From: Stenotrophomonas maltophilia
Lineage (GTDB): Bacteria > Pseudomonadota > Gammaproteobacteria > Xanthomonadales > Xanthomonadaceae
Length of the DNA: 64,000 nucleotides
Assembly: GCF_003970865.1 (NCBI RefSeq)
Contig: NZ_RXLZ01000001.1
Location: 1 to 64,000 of the forward strand
Direction of reading: 5' to 3'
The notes beneath the pieces are model-generated. The model saw nothing but the letters and a program-made list of their open reading frames with translations. It did no database searches and was not told where the DNA came from. This document shows, piece after piece, positions 26,273-34,127 of the stretch (position 1 is its first letter; every line of letters begins with the position of its first letter). Position numbers and translations under genes: made by a program.

Positions 26273-27618
26273 CAGCGGTCGTAGGTCATGCGCTGGCCGG
26301 CCGGTTCACCCACCAGGTTGCTGCCGTCCCACACCAACTGGCCGTTCACCCAGGTGGAGGCCACGCGCGAACGGAAGGTGGTGCCTTCAAACGGCGACCA
26401 GCCGCACTTGGACAGCACGTCCTCGCGCTTGACGGTGAACGGCACGTCCTCGACCAGCACCAGATCGGCGAAGTAGCCTTCGCGCAGGAAGCCGCGTTCT
26501 TCCACGTCGAACAGCTGCGCCGGGGCATGCGCGAACTTCTGCACCACCTGCTCGCGGGTCAGCTTGCCTTCGTGCACGCGTTCCAGCGCGGCGACCAGCG
26601 CGTACTGCACCAGCGGCAGGCCGGACGGTGCCTGCGCGTACGGCTTCTGCTTCTCTTCCCAGGTGTGCGGCGCGTGGTCGGTGGCCAGCACGTCCAGCAC
26701 GTCGTCGGCCAGCGCAGCGGTGATTGCTTCGCGGTCGGACACTTCCTTGATCGCCGGGTTGCACTTGATCAGGTTGCCCTTGGTCGCATAGTCCGGGCGC
26801 GCGAAGTGCAGGAAGTGCACGCAGGTTTCAGCGGTGATCTGCTTGCGGCTCCCATCGGCGCGGATCAGCGGCCCCTTCTCGAACAGCGCCAGCTCGTCGG
26901 CGGTGGAGATGTGCAGCACATGCAGGCGGGTGCCGTGCTTGCGTGCCAGCGACATCGCCAGGCGGGTCGACTTGATGCAGGCCTCGCGCGAACGGATGTC
27001 CGGATGCATGTCCGGGGTCAGTGCGTCGCCGTACTTTTCCTGGAAGGCCTTCAGGTTGGCATCGATCATCGGCGTGTCTTCGCAGTGCGTGATGATCGGG
27101 GTCGGGCACTCGCGGAAGATCGCGTCCAGCGTTTCCGGGTTGTCCACCAGCATGTTGCCGGTGGAGGCACCCATGAACACCTTCACGCCCGGGGCCTTCT
27201 TCGGGTCCAGGGCGCGGATCGCGTCCAGGTTGTCATTGCTGGCGCCGTGGTAGAAGCCGTAGTTGGCCCAGGCGCGGCCGCGCGCGAGCTCGTACTTGGC
27301 TTCCAGGATGGTCGAATCCAGCGTCGGCGGGTTGGTGTTGGGCATGTCCATGAAGCTGGTCAGGCCACCGGCCACGGCCGCCGCCGATTCGCTGGCGATG
27401 TCGCCCTTGTGGGTCAGGCCCGGCTCGCGGAAGTGCACCTGGTCATCGATCATGCCGGGCAGCAGCCAACGCCCGGCCGCGTCCACCACCTGCTCGCCCT
27501 CGCGCGGCGCCAGCCCACTGCCGATCTGCGCGATGCGGCCGTTCTCGATGCGCAGGTCGCCGTCGAAGGTGCGGCCTTCGTTGACCATGCGGGCGTTGGT
27601 GATGAGGGTGGAGGACAT
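26272..27618 (-). CDS. pyrC: Dihydroorotase
   Basis: Zinc amidohydrolase cyclising carbamoyl aspartate in pyrimidine synthesis. 448 residues, the class I long type. Motifs: LPGMIDDQVHFREPGLTHKGD (metal ligands), FMDMPNTNPPT, HCEDTPMI, LHVLHISTADE and LATDHAPHTWEEK. Middle gene of a tight yidD-pyrC-M23 operon: one base from the yidD stop and overlapping the next start. The link of pyrimidine synthesis with two envelope genes looks historical rather than functional. Confidence 0.95.
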   Translation of the reverse strand: MSSTLITNARMVNEGRTFDGDLRIENGRIAQIGSGLAPREGEQVVDAAGRWLLPGMIDDQVHFREPGLTHKGDIASESAAAVAGGLTSFMDMPNTNPPTLDSTILEAKYELARGRAWANYGFYHGASNDNLDAIRALDPKKAPGVKVFMGASTGNMLVDNPETLDAIFRECPTPIITHCEDTPMIDANLKAFQEKYGDALTPDMHPDIRSREACIKSTRLAMSLARKHGTRLHVLHISTADELALFEKGPLIRADGSRKQITAETCVHFLHFARPDYATKGNLIKCNPAIKEVSDREAITAALADDVLDVLATDHAPHTWEEKQKPYAQAPSGLPLVQYALVAALERVHEGKLTREQVVQKFAHAPAQLFDVEERGFLREGYFADLVLVEDVPFTVKREDVLSKCGWSPFEGTTFRSRVASTWVNGQLVWDGSNLVGEPAGQRMTYDR

Positions 27619-27619
27619 G

Positions 27620-27874
27620 TCAGTGTTTTCCTGTGCAACGGCAAGAGGGGGCGTTGGGAGACTCGGGCACGGGGTCGAAGCCGCCGGGATGGAACGGGTG
27701 GCAGCGACCGAGCCGGCGCGCAGCCAGCCAGCTGCCGCGCAGCGGGCCGTGCCGCGAGATGGCTTCCATCGCGTATTCAGAACAGCTCGGCACGAAACGG
27801 CAGCGTGGCCCCAGCAAGGGGCTGATGAAGCGCTTGTAGAAGCGCAGCAGGGCGATGAGCAGGCGCGAGATCAC
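27620..27874 (-). CDS. yidD: Membrane protein insertion efficiency factor YidD
   Basis: Small membrane-associated protein assisting YidC-dependent insertion. 84 residues. N-terminal amphipathic/hydrophobic stretch [18 protein letters not shown], then the family signature [48 protein letters not shown]. First gene of the operon with pyrC, unlike its usual site between rnpA and yidC. Confidence 0.95.
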   Translation of the reverse strand: MISRLLIALLRFYKRFISPLLGPRCRFVPSCSEYAMEAISRHGPLRGSWLAARRLGRCHPFHPGGFDPVPESPNAPSCRCTGKH

Positions 27875-27960
27875 CCAGTCATCTTATGCCAGTTGGCATG
27901 AAGGCCGCATTTGTGCAGGATGGGCCGTTGGTCGCATGTCGCCGATGGCCTGCGACCGGT

Positions 27961-27980
27961 ACCAGCACCTTCGGGTGCTG
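27961..27980. other. Stable hairpin in the yidD/dksA gap
   Basis: CCAGCACC-TTCG-GGTGCTGG, an eight-base-pair stem with a UUCG tetraloop, in the 272-base divergent region between yidD and dksA. No T-run follows. An incomplete GGTCGCAT/TGCGACC pair flanks it on the left (27929-27957). Confidence 0.45.
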
Positions 27981-28073
27981 GCCAGGTTCCGTACCGCGCA
28001 AGGCGGTCCGTGTTCGTCGGACTGCCTCCAAGGGCGCCTTGACTCCAGGACTGAATGGAGCAGGGGGTCGAGG

Positions 28074-28102
28074 TTGCTGCTGCGGGTCGGGTAGGCTATA
28101 AA
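28074..28102 (+). promoter_or_regulatory. Sigma-70 type promoter of dksA
   Basis: -35 TTGCTG (28074-28079), 17-base spacer, -10 TATAAA (28097-28102). Predicted transcription start near 28109, inside a GC-rich hairpin (GGCCCG/CGGGCC), leaving a leader of about 38 bases with ribosome site AAGGAAGAG before the GTG start. Confidence 0.65.
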
Positions 28103-28146
28103 GGCCCGCTTTCCCGGGCCCCGGGGAATCCAAGGAAGAGCGTTTC

Positions 28147-29376
28147 GTGGCTGCTAAAAAAACTGCAAAGAAGGCCGCAACGGCCGCCAAGAAAACCGCC
28201 AAGCCTGTTGTGAAGAAGTTGGCGGCAAAGCCCGTTGCCAAGAAGCCGGCCAGCAAGCCGGCGACCAAGGCAGCGTCCTCGCAACCGGCGGCCAGGAAGG
28301 CCACCGCAAAGAAAACGCCGGTCAAGGCAACCAAGCCGGTGGCGAAAAAGGCTGCTGCGCCCGCCAAGGCCAAGCCTGCCGCTGCCAGCAAGAAGGCGCC
28401 GGTGGTGAAGAAAGCCGCCAGCAAAGCCGCGCCGGTGAAGAAGGCCGCCGCCAAGCCGGTGGCGAAGAAGGCAGCAGCCAAGCCGGCGCCGAAGGCGGTG
28501 GTGAAGAAGGCTGCGGTCAAGCCGGTCGCCAAGCCCGCAGCAAAGAAGGTCGCTGCGGCCAAGCCGGTTGCCACGCCTGCCGCTGTAAAGAAGGTTGCCA
28601 AGAATGTTGCCGCGCCGGCCGTAAAGCCGACCCCGGCCCCAGTAGTGAAGTCCGCACCGAAGCCTGCTGCCAAGCCGGCTCCGGCCAAGCCTGTCCCGGC
28701 CAAGACCGTGGCAGTGGCAGCAGCCCAACCGGCCTCCAAGCCGGCCCCGGCCGCCGCTCCTGCTGCTTTGAAGGCCCCGCAATCCAAGAATCCCGTGCCC
28801 GTTTCGAAATCGCCTGCCAAAACCGCCGTGAAATCCGATTCCGCCCCGAAGACCGTGTCGCGCCCTGTCGGCAAGGTTGCCGTGGCCGTCGCCGCCCGCT
28901 CGGCGGCACCGGCCCCGCGCAGCAAGTACAAGGTGGTCGAATACAAGACCGACGAGGCCACCGGCCGCCCGATCCTGCCGGCTGGCTACAAGCCGTCCTC
29001 GGAAGAGGAATACATGAGCTCGCTGCAGCAGGAGTACTTCCGCCAGCGCCTGCAGAACTGGCGCGCGGACCTGGTCGAAGAGTCCAAGCAGACCATCGAG
29101 AATCTTCGCGAGGAAGTGCGTGACATCGGCGACGAAGCCGAGCGCGCGACCCGCGAGACCGAGAACTCGCTGGAACTGCGTACCCGCGACCGCTACCGCA
29201 AGCTGATCGGCAAGATCGACAGCACCCTGAAGCGCCTGGAAGCGGGCGACTACGGTTACTGCGTCGACACCGGCGAAGAAATCGGCCTGGAGCGCCTGGA
29301 AGCGCGCCTCACCGCTGAACGCACCATCGACGCCCAGGAGCGTTGGGAGCACCTGCAGAAGCAGCAGGGCGACTGA
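28147..29376 (+). CDS. dksA: DksA-family RNA polymerase-binding protein with Lys/Ala/Pro-rich N-terminus
   Basis: A 409-residue fusion starting at GTG. Residues 1 to about 258 are a low-complexity Lys/Ala/Pro domain (repeats such as KKAAAKPVAKKAA), like histone H1-type or AlgP tails and probably DNA-binding. Residues about 262-409 are DksA-like: coiled coil SSLQQEYFRQRLQNWRADLVEESK...NLREE, then YRKLIGKIDSTLKRLEAGDYGYCVDTGEEIGLERLEARLTAERTIDAQER. The zinc-finger cysteines are reduced to one (C..T, T..A), so this is the zinc-independent type. The acidic tip reads DIGDEAE. Likely the main stringent-response DksA here. Confidence 0.88.
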   Translation: MAAKKTAKKAATAAKKTAKPVVKKLAAKPVAKKPASKPATKAASSQPAARKATAKKTPVKATKPVAKKAAAPAKAKPAAASKKAPVVKKAASKAAPVKKAAAKPVAKKAAAKPAPKAVVKKAAVKPVAKPAAKKVAAAKPVATPAAVKKVAKNVAAPAVKPTPAPVVKSAPKPAAKPAPAKPVPAKTVAVAAAQPASKPAPAAAPAALKAPQSKNPVPVSKSPAKTAVKSDSAPKTVSRPVGKVAVAVAARSAAPAPRSKYKVVEYKTDEATGRPILPAGYKPSSEEEYMSSLQQEYFRQRLQNWRADLVEESKQTIENLREEVRDIGDEAERATRETENSLELRTRDRYRKLIGKIDSTLKRLEAGDYGYCVDTGEEIGLERLEARLTAERTIDAQERWEHLQKQQGD

Positions 29377-29400
29377 TTCCTGATCGTTGTATGGTCATGC

Positions 29401-29428
29401 GAAAAACCCGGTCTCGGCCGGGTTTTTT
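29401..29428 (+). terminator. Intrinsic terminator after dksA
   Basis: Stem AACCCGG/CCGGGTT flanked by A5 and T6 tracts, 25 bases after the dksA stop. Confidence 0.9.
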
Positions 29429-29477
29429 GTTGGGTTCGAGTTGGCTGTGTAGAGCAGCGCCTTCCGGGTATCGGGTG

Positions 29478-29583
29478 GAGCCTGCGGGTGGGTCCGGGCA
29501 GGACACGCTGCAAGTACATCCCTGTAAGCTCGGCCGCGGCATCCATGCCGCGGACGGTCCTGCCCGGACCCACCCGCAGGCTC
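29478..29583. repeat. Variable-arm hairpin repeat, complete copy
   Basis: Outer arms 29478-29503 and 29557-29583 are complementary over 26 bases (CCTGCGGGTGGGTCCGGGCA and complement). The core (29504-29556) reads GCAAGTACATCCCTGTAAGC then the inner hairpin CCGCGGCAT/ATGCCGCGG (29534-29553). Same core as at 725-837, different arms. Confidence 0.8.
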
Positions 29584-29611
29584 TCGGCGGTTTCCTGCGT
29601 GCGCGGTTGCT

Positions 29612-29712
29612 GTAAAGCCGAGCCCACGCTCGGCTCAGGCCGAAGCCGGAGGGCAAGGAAGAGCAAAAGCAAAAGCAAAAGCAAAAGCAGCCAAGCATGG
29701 CTTGGCTCTACC
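29612..29712. repeat. SMAG pair enclosing a hexanucleotide tandem repeat
   Basis: Left unit GTAAAGCCGAGCCCACGCTC (29612-29631), right unit GCCAAGCATGGCTTGGCTCTAC on the opposite strand (ending 29711). Between them is a perfect tandem of four AAAAGC hexamers (29665-29688), which could vary in copy number by slippage. Confidence 0.65.
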
Positions 29713-29754
29713 AGGAGCGGTCATGCGTGCGCTCGCGGCTGTTGGGTCCGCCTT

Positions 29755-29862
29755 GTAGCGAGCCGAGCACCGCAGGGCACCGGTGCGCAGCGCCGGCTCG
29801 CGGATGGCGGAGCGTTTCTTTGGTTACTTTCTTTTCGCGAAAAGAAAGTGACAAGCCCAATC
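29755..29862. repeat. TTTCTTTGGTTACTTTCTT family repeat, single copy
   Basis: About 105 bases closely similar to 14824-14934: both start TCCGCCTTG, contain GCGAGCCGAGCA and GCAGGGCACCGG, and end with TTTCTTTGGTTACTTTCTT plus a hairpin. Here the final hairpin is the perfect palindrome ACTTTCTTTTCG/CGAAAAGAAAGT (29827-29850), followed by GTGAC. The whole dksA-MFS gap (29377-29924) is filled with repeats; no gene is seen in it. Confidence 0.7.
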
Positions 29863-29924
29863 ATCGAGGGAGAGCAATGGCCCCAGCCAAACGCCCGGCG
29901 CCGCCGAATCCGCTGTTCGCAGCG

Positions 29925-31172
29925 TCACTGCAGGTCGCGAAGATTCAACTTCCGCAGCGTCGGGTTCTTCCACGCGGTGATCCCGGCCACGCTCAGCACC
30001 GCGAACCCACCCAGCACCACTGCCGGCACCAGGCCGAGCAGCTTCGCCATCGTGCCGGCATAGAACGCGCCCAGCTCGTTGGACGAACTGATGAAGATGC
30101 CGTTGATCGACGACACCCGTCCGCGCATTTCTTCCGGCGTGGCCAACTGCAGGATGGTCGAGCGGATCACCACCGAGACGCCATCGAAGGCCCCATAGAA
30201 CAGCAGGATCAACGCCGACAGCCAGAAGTGTTGCGACAGGCCGAAGCCGATCACGCACAGACCGAACCCACCCACCGCGAACAGCAGCACGCGGCCGGCA
30301 TTGCGGTGCAGCGGGTGGCGGGCCAGCCACAGGCCCACGCACACCGAACCGAGCGCCGGCATCGCGCGCAGGATGCCCAGGCCCTCCGGACCGTGGTGCA
30401 GGGTCTCGTGCAGGAAGGCCGGCAGCATCGCCACCACGCCGCCGAGCAGCACCGAGAACATGTCCAGCGCCATCGCCCCGACCATGATCCGGTTGCCGAC
30501 CACGAAGCGCGCGCCTTCGGCGATGCTCTTGAAGATGGGCGCGGCAGGACCGGTGTGCACCGGCTCCTCCACTTTCAGCGTGGCCAGGCAGGCCATCGCC
30601 ACCAGCGCAAAGGCCGTAGCCACCGCGTAGGACAGGCCCTTGCCACCGAAGCCGACCAGCACGCCACCCAGTGCCGGGCCGGCCACCATGCCGGCCTGGA
30701 ACACCACCGCGCCGAGGCCGGCGCCGCGCGCGAACTGATCGCGGGCCAGCACGCGGGCGAACAGCGCGTTGTAGATCGGTGACAGGAAGGCGCGGACCAT
30801 GCCGGTCAGGGCGATGGCCGCATAGATGGGCCACACGCCTTCAAACGGCAGCCAGCCCTTGGCCACGCCGGTCAGTACCAGCGCGGTGGCGATCAGTCCG
30901 GAGCAGGCCGCCATGCCCAACCGGCGCCGCGGCAGATGATCGACCAGATAGCCGGCGAATGGCGCCACGCAGAAGAACGGCAGCACCTCAGCCAGGCCGA
31001 TCAGGCCCAGCGAGAACGGATTGCGGGTGACTTCGTAGATGTGCCAGCCAACGGTGACCGCCACCACCTGGTAGGACAGCATCGCGAAGATGCGGTATGC
31101 CAGCAGCTTGGCGAAGCCGGGCCGGGACAGCAGGCCCAGCGCGGTGTCTTCCGCTGTGGCAGGCTCGCTCAC
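29925..31172 (-). CDS. MFS transporter (EntS/MFS_3-like)
   Basis: Inner-membrane transporter, 415 residues, with about 12 hydrophobic segments. Between segments 2 and 3 is the MFS motif A-like sequence GYLVDHLPRRRLG. YQVVAVTVGWHIYEVTRNPFSLGLIGLAEVLPFF near the N-terminus and EEMRGRVSSINGIFISSSNELG near the C-terminus resemble the enterobactin-exporter-like MFS_3 group. Substrate unknown; no siderophore genes are nearby. Its start overlaps the sufE stop by four bases. Confidence 0.85.
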   Translation of the reverse strand: MSEPATAEDTALGLLSRPGFAKLLAYRIFAMLSYQVVAVTVGWHIYEVTRNPFSLGLIGLAEVLPFFCVAPFAGYLVDHLPRRRLGMAACSGLIATALVLTGVAKGWLPFEGVWPIYAAIALTGMVRAFLSPIYNALFARVLARDQFARGAGLGAVVFQAGMVAGPALGGVLVGFGGKGLSYAVATAFALVAMACLATLKVEEPVHTGPAAPIFKSIAEGARFVVGNRIMVGAMALDMFSVLLGGVVAMLPAFLHETLHHGPEGLGILRAMPALGSVCVGLWLARHPLHRNAGRVLLFAVGGFGLCVIGFGLSQHFWLSALILLFYGAFDGVSVVIRSTILQLATPEEMRGRVSSINGIFISSSNELGAFYAGTMAKLLGLVPAVVLGGFAVLSVAGITAWKNPTLRKLNLRDLQ

Positions 31173-31621
31173 GACGGATCGCGCTGCAGCTGGGCCTGCG
31201 CGGTCTCGCGGATGAAGGCCAGCATCGCCGCCACGCCGTTGCTGCGGGTCGGCGAGAGGTGGCGGGCCAGGCCGATGTCCTGGATGTAGCTCGGTTCAGT
31301 GGCCAGGATCTCCTGCGCCGAGCGCCCGGAGTACACACGCAGGGCCAGGAAGATCAGGCCGGAGACGATGGCCGAATCGCTGATGGCATGGAAGCGCAGC
31401 GACTGCGCATTGCCTTCCGGCACGATCCAGACCATCGACTGGCAGCCGAGCAGGCGATGCTCTTCGGTCTTCCATTCTTCCGGGAAGGCCGGCAGCTTGC
31501 GGCCGAGGTCGATCAGGTACTGGTAGCGCTCGGACCAGTCGCCGAAGAAGCCGAATTCCTCGGCGATGGCGGTCTGTGCCTCGGCGGCGGTGGGTTCAAG
31601 CGGGAACGGGGAGTCGGTCAC
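31169..31621 (-). CDS. sufE: SufE-family sulfur acceptor protein
   Basis: Accepts persulfide sulfur from a cysteine desulfurase for Fe-S assembly. 150 residues. The active cysteine lies in EEHRLLGCQSMVWIVPE (about residue 60), with ISDSAIVSGLIFLALRVYSGRSAQEI and LARHLSPTRSNGVAAML as expected. Could be CsdE rather than SufE proper; no suf or csd genes are in the window. Coupled to the downstream MFS gene. Confidence 0.9.
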   Translation of the reverse strand: MTDSPFPLEPTAAEAQTAIAEEFGFFGDWSERYQYLIDLGRKLPAFPEEWKTEEHRLLGCQSMVWIVPEGNAQSLRFHAISDSAIVSGLIFLALRVYSGRSAQEILATEPSYIQDIGLARHLSPTRSNGVAAMLAFIRETAQAQLQRDPS

Positions 31622-31674
31622 AACAGTCTCTACAGTGGGGCGTGGCCGGCGGACCGGCCACGGGGCAGGGCAGG

Positions 31675-33051
31675 TCAGCCGCGCTTGCGCGACCAGCGCA
31701 CGCCCTGCGGGGTGTCTTCCAGCACGATGCCTTCGGCGGCCAGCTGGTCGCGGATGGCATCGGAACGGGCGAAGTCGCGTGCCTTCTTGGCGGCGGCACG
31801 CTCGTCGATCAGGCCCTGGATGCGGGCATCGTCGCCGTCATCGCCAGCGGCGGTGCCGAACCACTGTGCCGGGTCGGCCTGCAGCAGGCCCAGGGCCAGG
31901 CCCGCACCAAGAAGCTCGCCCTTCAGGCGTGCCTGTTCGGCCGGGTCGGTGGCCCGGCGTGCATCGGCGGCGATACGGGCCACTTCGGCCAGCGCCTGCG
32001 GGGTGTTCAGGTCGTCATCCAGGGTCGCCTCGACCGTGGCCGGGATCGCCACGACCGCCTCGACCGACGCCAGTTCGCGCAGGGTGCCGTACAGGCGGTC
32101 CAGGGTGCGCACCGATTGCTCGATCAGGCCATCGGACCAGTCCAGCGGCTGCCGGTAATGGGCCGACAGCAGGGCCAGGCGCAGCGCTTCCGGCGGATGC
32201 TGGCGCACCAGGTCGTGCACGCGCTCGATGTTGCCCAGCGACTTGCTCATCTTGGCGCCGCCGAAGTTGAGCATGCCGTTGTGCAGCCAGAAGCGGGCGA
32301 AGATCTTGCCGCCATGGGCGCATTCGCTCTGCGCAAGCTCGTTCTCGTGGTGCGGGAACTGCAGGTCGACGCCGCCGGCATGGATGTCGATGGTCTCGCC
32401 CAGGTGGGCGGCGGCCATGGCCGAGCACTCGATATGCCAGCCCGGACGGCCCCGGCCCCACGGCGATTCCCAGCCGGGCAGGTCGTCGCTGGACGGCTTC
32501 CACAGCACGAAATCGCCCGGGTCGCGCTTGTACGGGGCCACGTCGACGCGGGCGCCGGCCAGCATTTCGTCGGGGTCGCGGCGCGAGAGCTTGCCGTAGC
32601 CTTCGAAGCTGGCCACCGCAAACAGCACGTGGCCTTCGGCGGCGTAGCCATGCCCGTTGGCGATCAGCTGCTCGATCATGGTGATGATCTGCGGAATGTG
32701 CGCGGTCACCTCCGGCTCGATGTCCGGCGGCACCACACCCAGCGCGGCCATGTCTTCACGGTAGGCGGCGGCGAACTTGTCGGTGATGGTGCTGATCGGT
32801 ACCCCCTGCTCGCGTGCAGCGGTGTTGATCTTGTCGTCCACGTCGGTGATGTTGCGCGCGTAGCGCAGGCCGCCGAAACGGCGTCGCAGCAGATCGGCCA
32901 GCACCCCGAACACCACCGGGCCACGGGCGTTGCCGATGTGCACGTAGTTGTAGACCGTGGGGCCGCACACATACAGGGTCGGACAGGCCGGGTCGAGCGG
33001 GGTGAACGGTTCGAGCTGGCGAGTCAGGTTGTTGTGCAGGCGCAGGGTCAT
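31675..33051 (-). CDS. cysS: Cysteinyl-tRNA synthetase
   Basis: Class I aminoacyl-tRNA synthetase. 458 residues. HIGH motif as [16 protein letters not shown], zinc ligands in WHIECSAMA and HHENE, KMSKS motif [12 protein letters not shown]. The ATG at 33051 (MTLRLHNN) is preferred to an upstream TTG at 33072. Same strand as sufE with a 53-base gap. Confidence 0.96.
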   Translation of the reverse strand: MTLRLHNNLTRQLEPFTPLDPACPTLYVCGPTVYNYVHIGNARGPVVFGVLADLLRRRFGGLRYARNITDVDDKINTAAREQGVPISTITDKFAAAYREDMAALGVVPPDIEPEVTAHIPQIITMIEQLIANGHGYAAEGHVLFAVASFEGYGKLSRRDPDEMLAGARVDVAPYKRDPGDFVLWKPSSDDLPGWESPWGRGRPGWHIECSAMAAAHLGETIDIHAGGVDLQFPHHENELAQSECAHGGKIFARFWLHNGMLNFGGAKMSKSLGNIERVHDLVRQHPPEALRLALLSAHYRQPLDWSDGLIEQSVRTLDRLYGTLRELASVEAVVAIPATVEATLDDDLNTPQALAEVARIAADARRATDPAEQARLKGELLGAGLALGLLQADPAQWFGTAAGDDGDDARIQGLIDERAAAKKARDFARSDAIRDQLAAEGIVLEDTPQGVRWSRKRG

Positions 33052-33239
33052 GGGGCTGTGGCTGGGGGACAAGCCTGTGATTTTAGAACGTGTCGGCCCC
33101 CTTTGGGGGCACCGCCTGCCACCGGTGGACGCCGGGTCCGCCCAAGGTGGGGTGGGCAGGAGCAGCGTGGACGGGTAATGTTCAGCCCCTTGCGCTCGCC
33201 ACTGCCTACACTATTGCCGTGTCCTTGCTCCCTTCGCCA

Positions 33240-33809
33240 ATGAAATCCACCGCGTTGCTGACCCTGGCCTGCCTGTCGGCGCTGGCCGCCGTGGCCCAGG
33301 CGCAGGAGGCCGAGCCCCGTAACCGGGTGGTGATCGTGGAGAACGTGAAGTTCGACTACGCGCAGGTGCTGAACGTCGAACCCGTGTTCCAGACCCTGCG
33401 CGCGACCCGCACCGAAGAACACTGCGAGCCGGTCTCGACCCGTACCCTGGCGCCGGTCAATGTCACCGGCGAGGAGCCGGTCGAGGACAAGGGCCGGATC
33501 AGCCGCTTCTGGGACTCGGTGCGCTCGATGTTCAAGCGCAGCGATGAAGAGGTCTCCGAGGACACCGCCGCCGAGTCGCCCGCCCCGGCGCCGGCACCCG
33601 CCAACAATGGCCCGATGCTGACCCGTGACTGCCGCATCGTGCCGGTGGGGCGTGAATTCCGCAGGCCCATCGCCTACGACGTGGATTACGTCTACAAGGG
33701 CACCAAGTACCGCTCACGGCTGCCGGAAGACCCCGGCAACCGGCTCAAGATCCGGGTATCGATCACCCCCTGGGTCGGCCCCGAGCAGGGCGCCGCCGGC
33801 AATCCCTGA
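33240..33809 (+). CDS. Exported protein of unknown function with YcfJ-like C-terminal motif
   Basis: A 189-residue protein. Signal peptide 1-21 (ALLTLACLSALAAVAQA), then a mixed region with two cysteines (Cys61 and a later CRIV), and an acidic Ala/Pro linker (about 105-125). The C-terminal block DVDYVYKGTKYRSRLPEDPGNRLKIRVSITP resembles the last beta segment of YcfJ/glycine-zipper outer-membrane proteins, but no glycine zipper is present. Probably periplasmic. Function not known. It lies just upstream of the arg leader, on the same strand. Confidence 0.7.
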   Translation: MKSTALLTLACLSALAAVAQAQEAEPRNRVVIVENVKFDYAQVLNVEPVFQTLRATRTEEHCEPVSTRTLAPVNVTGEEPVEDKGRISRFWDSVRSMFKRSDEEVSEDTAAESPAPAPAPANNGPMLTRDCRIVPVGREFRRPIAYDVDYVYKGTKYRSRLPEDPGNRLKIRVSITPWVGPEQGAAGNP

Positions 33810-33827
33810 TTCTGCGACCCCGGCCCC

Positions 33828-33856
33828 TTGCGCCGGCCCCGGGCGCATGCAAAGAT
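33828..33856 (+). promoter_or_regulatory. Candidate promoter for the arg leader
   Basis: TTGCGC (33828-33833), 17-base spacer, AAAGAT (33851-33856). The -10 is a weak match. If used, transcription would start near 33863, almost at the ATG at 33865, giving a leaderless or near-leaderless leader message. Confidence 0.3.
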
Positions 33857-33966
33857 GGTTGACCATGAAGCTCACCGACTTCCAGCACGACAGCAGCGCA
33901 GCCCGACAGGCGTCGGGCATGACCTCGCGTGCGCGTCGACCGGAACCCCACATCCTCGCTGGGTAA
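33847..33966 (+). CDS. Putative arginine leader peptide
   Basis: A 39-codon frame (MQRWLTMKLTDFQHDSSAAR...GMTSRARRPEPHILAG). An internal ATG at 33865 would give 33 codons and is the better start if the promoter at 33828 is used; neither has a good ribosome site. Five arginine codons occur, AGA, CGA, CGT, CGT and CGA; none is CGC, the common arginine codon of the neighbouring genes. Three lie in four codons (33928-33939), immediately before the first arm of an attenuator. The stop codon (33964-33966) overlaps the segment that can form the antiterminator. I infer a ribosome-sensing leader for argF' and downstream genes. No homologue recalled. Confidence 0.6.
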   Translation: MQRWLTMKLTDFQHDSSAARQASGMTSRARRPEPHILAG

Positions 33967-34021
33967 CCGGAGCTTTTTGCTGTTCGTCCGAAAAAAACCC
34001 AGCCGCCCGGCTGGGTTTTTT
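33940..34021 (+). promoter_or_regulatory. Putative transcription attenuator of the arginine operon
   Basis: Four segments can form three competing hairpins. 1:2, CCGG-A-ACCC (33940-33948) with GGGT-AA-CCGG (33961-33970). 2:3, GCTGGGT (33958-33964) with ACCCAGC (33997-34003), extended by CGGA/TCCG inside. 3:4, the terminator at 33991-34021. A ribosome stalled on the arginine codons at 33934-33939 would cover segment 1, free segment 2 and prevent the terminator. A ribosome at the stop codon would cover segment 2 and allow it. A further hairpin inside the leader (GCCCGAC/GTCGGGC, 33901-33918) could be a pause site. Architecture matches classical trp/his attenuators; function is inferred. Confidence 0.6.
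33991..34021 (+). terminator. Intrinsic terminator (attenuator arm 3:4)
   Basis: Ten-base-pair stem AACCCAGCCG/CGGCTGGGTT with a two-base loop, flanked by A-run and T-run (TTTTTT). It lies 106 bases upstream of argF', with no other stop or gene between. Confidence 0.9.
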
Positions 34022-34127
34022 CGTTTCTGCGTTCTGAAAGCTGCAACTGCAACCTTTTCGTTCCACCTTTGCTTCCTGTTTTCCCTTCCACCGCGTCGAA
34101 CCCGGCGCCGCCACGCAAGGAAAGATG

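Noticed and set aside
27929..27980. Hairpins upstream of dksA considered as a riboswitch
   Set aside because: They lie upstream of the predicted dksA promoter (28074-28102), so would not be in its leader, and match no riboswitch I recognise.
29665..29688. Short tandem repeat considered as CRISPR-like
   Set aside because: Units are 6 bases with no spacers and no cas genes are in the window. No CRISPR array is present.
33859..33888. TTGACC as the -35 of a promoter inside the leader frame
   Set aside because: No -10-like hexamer at 16-18 bases; the TTGCGC/AAAGAT pair upstream is a better, though weak, candidate.
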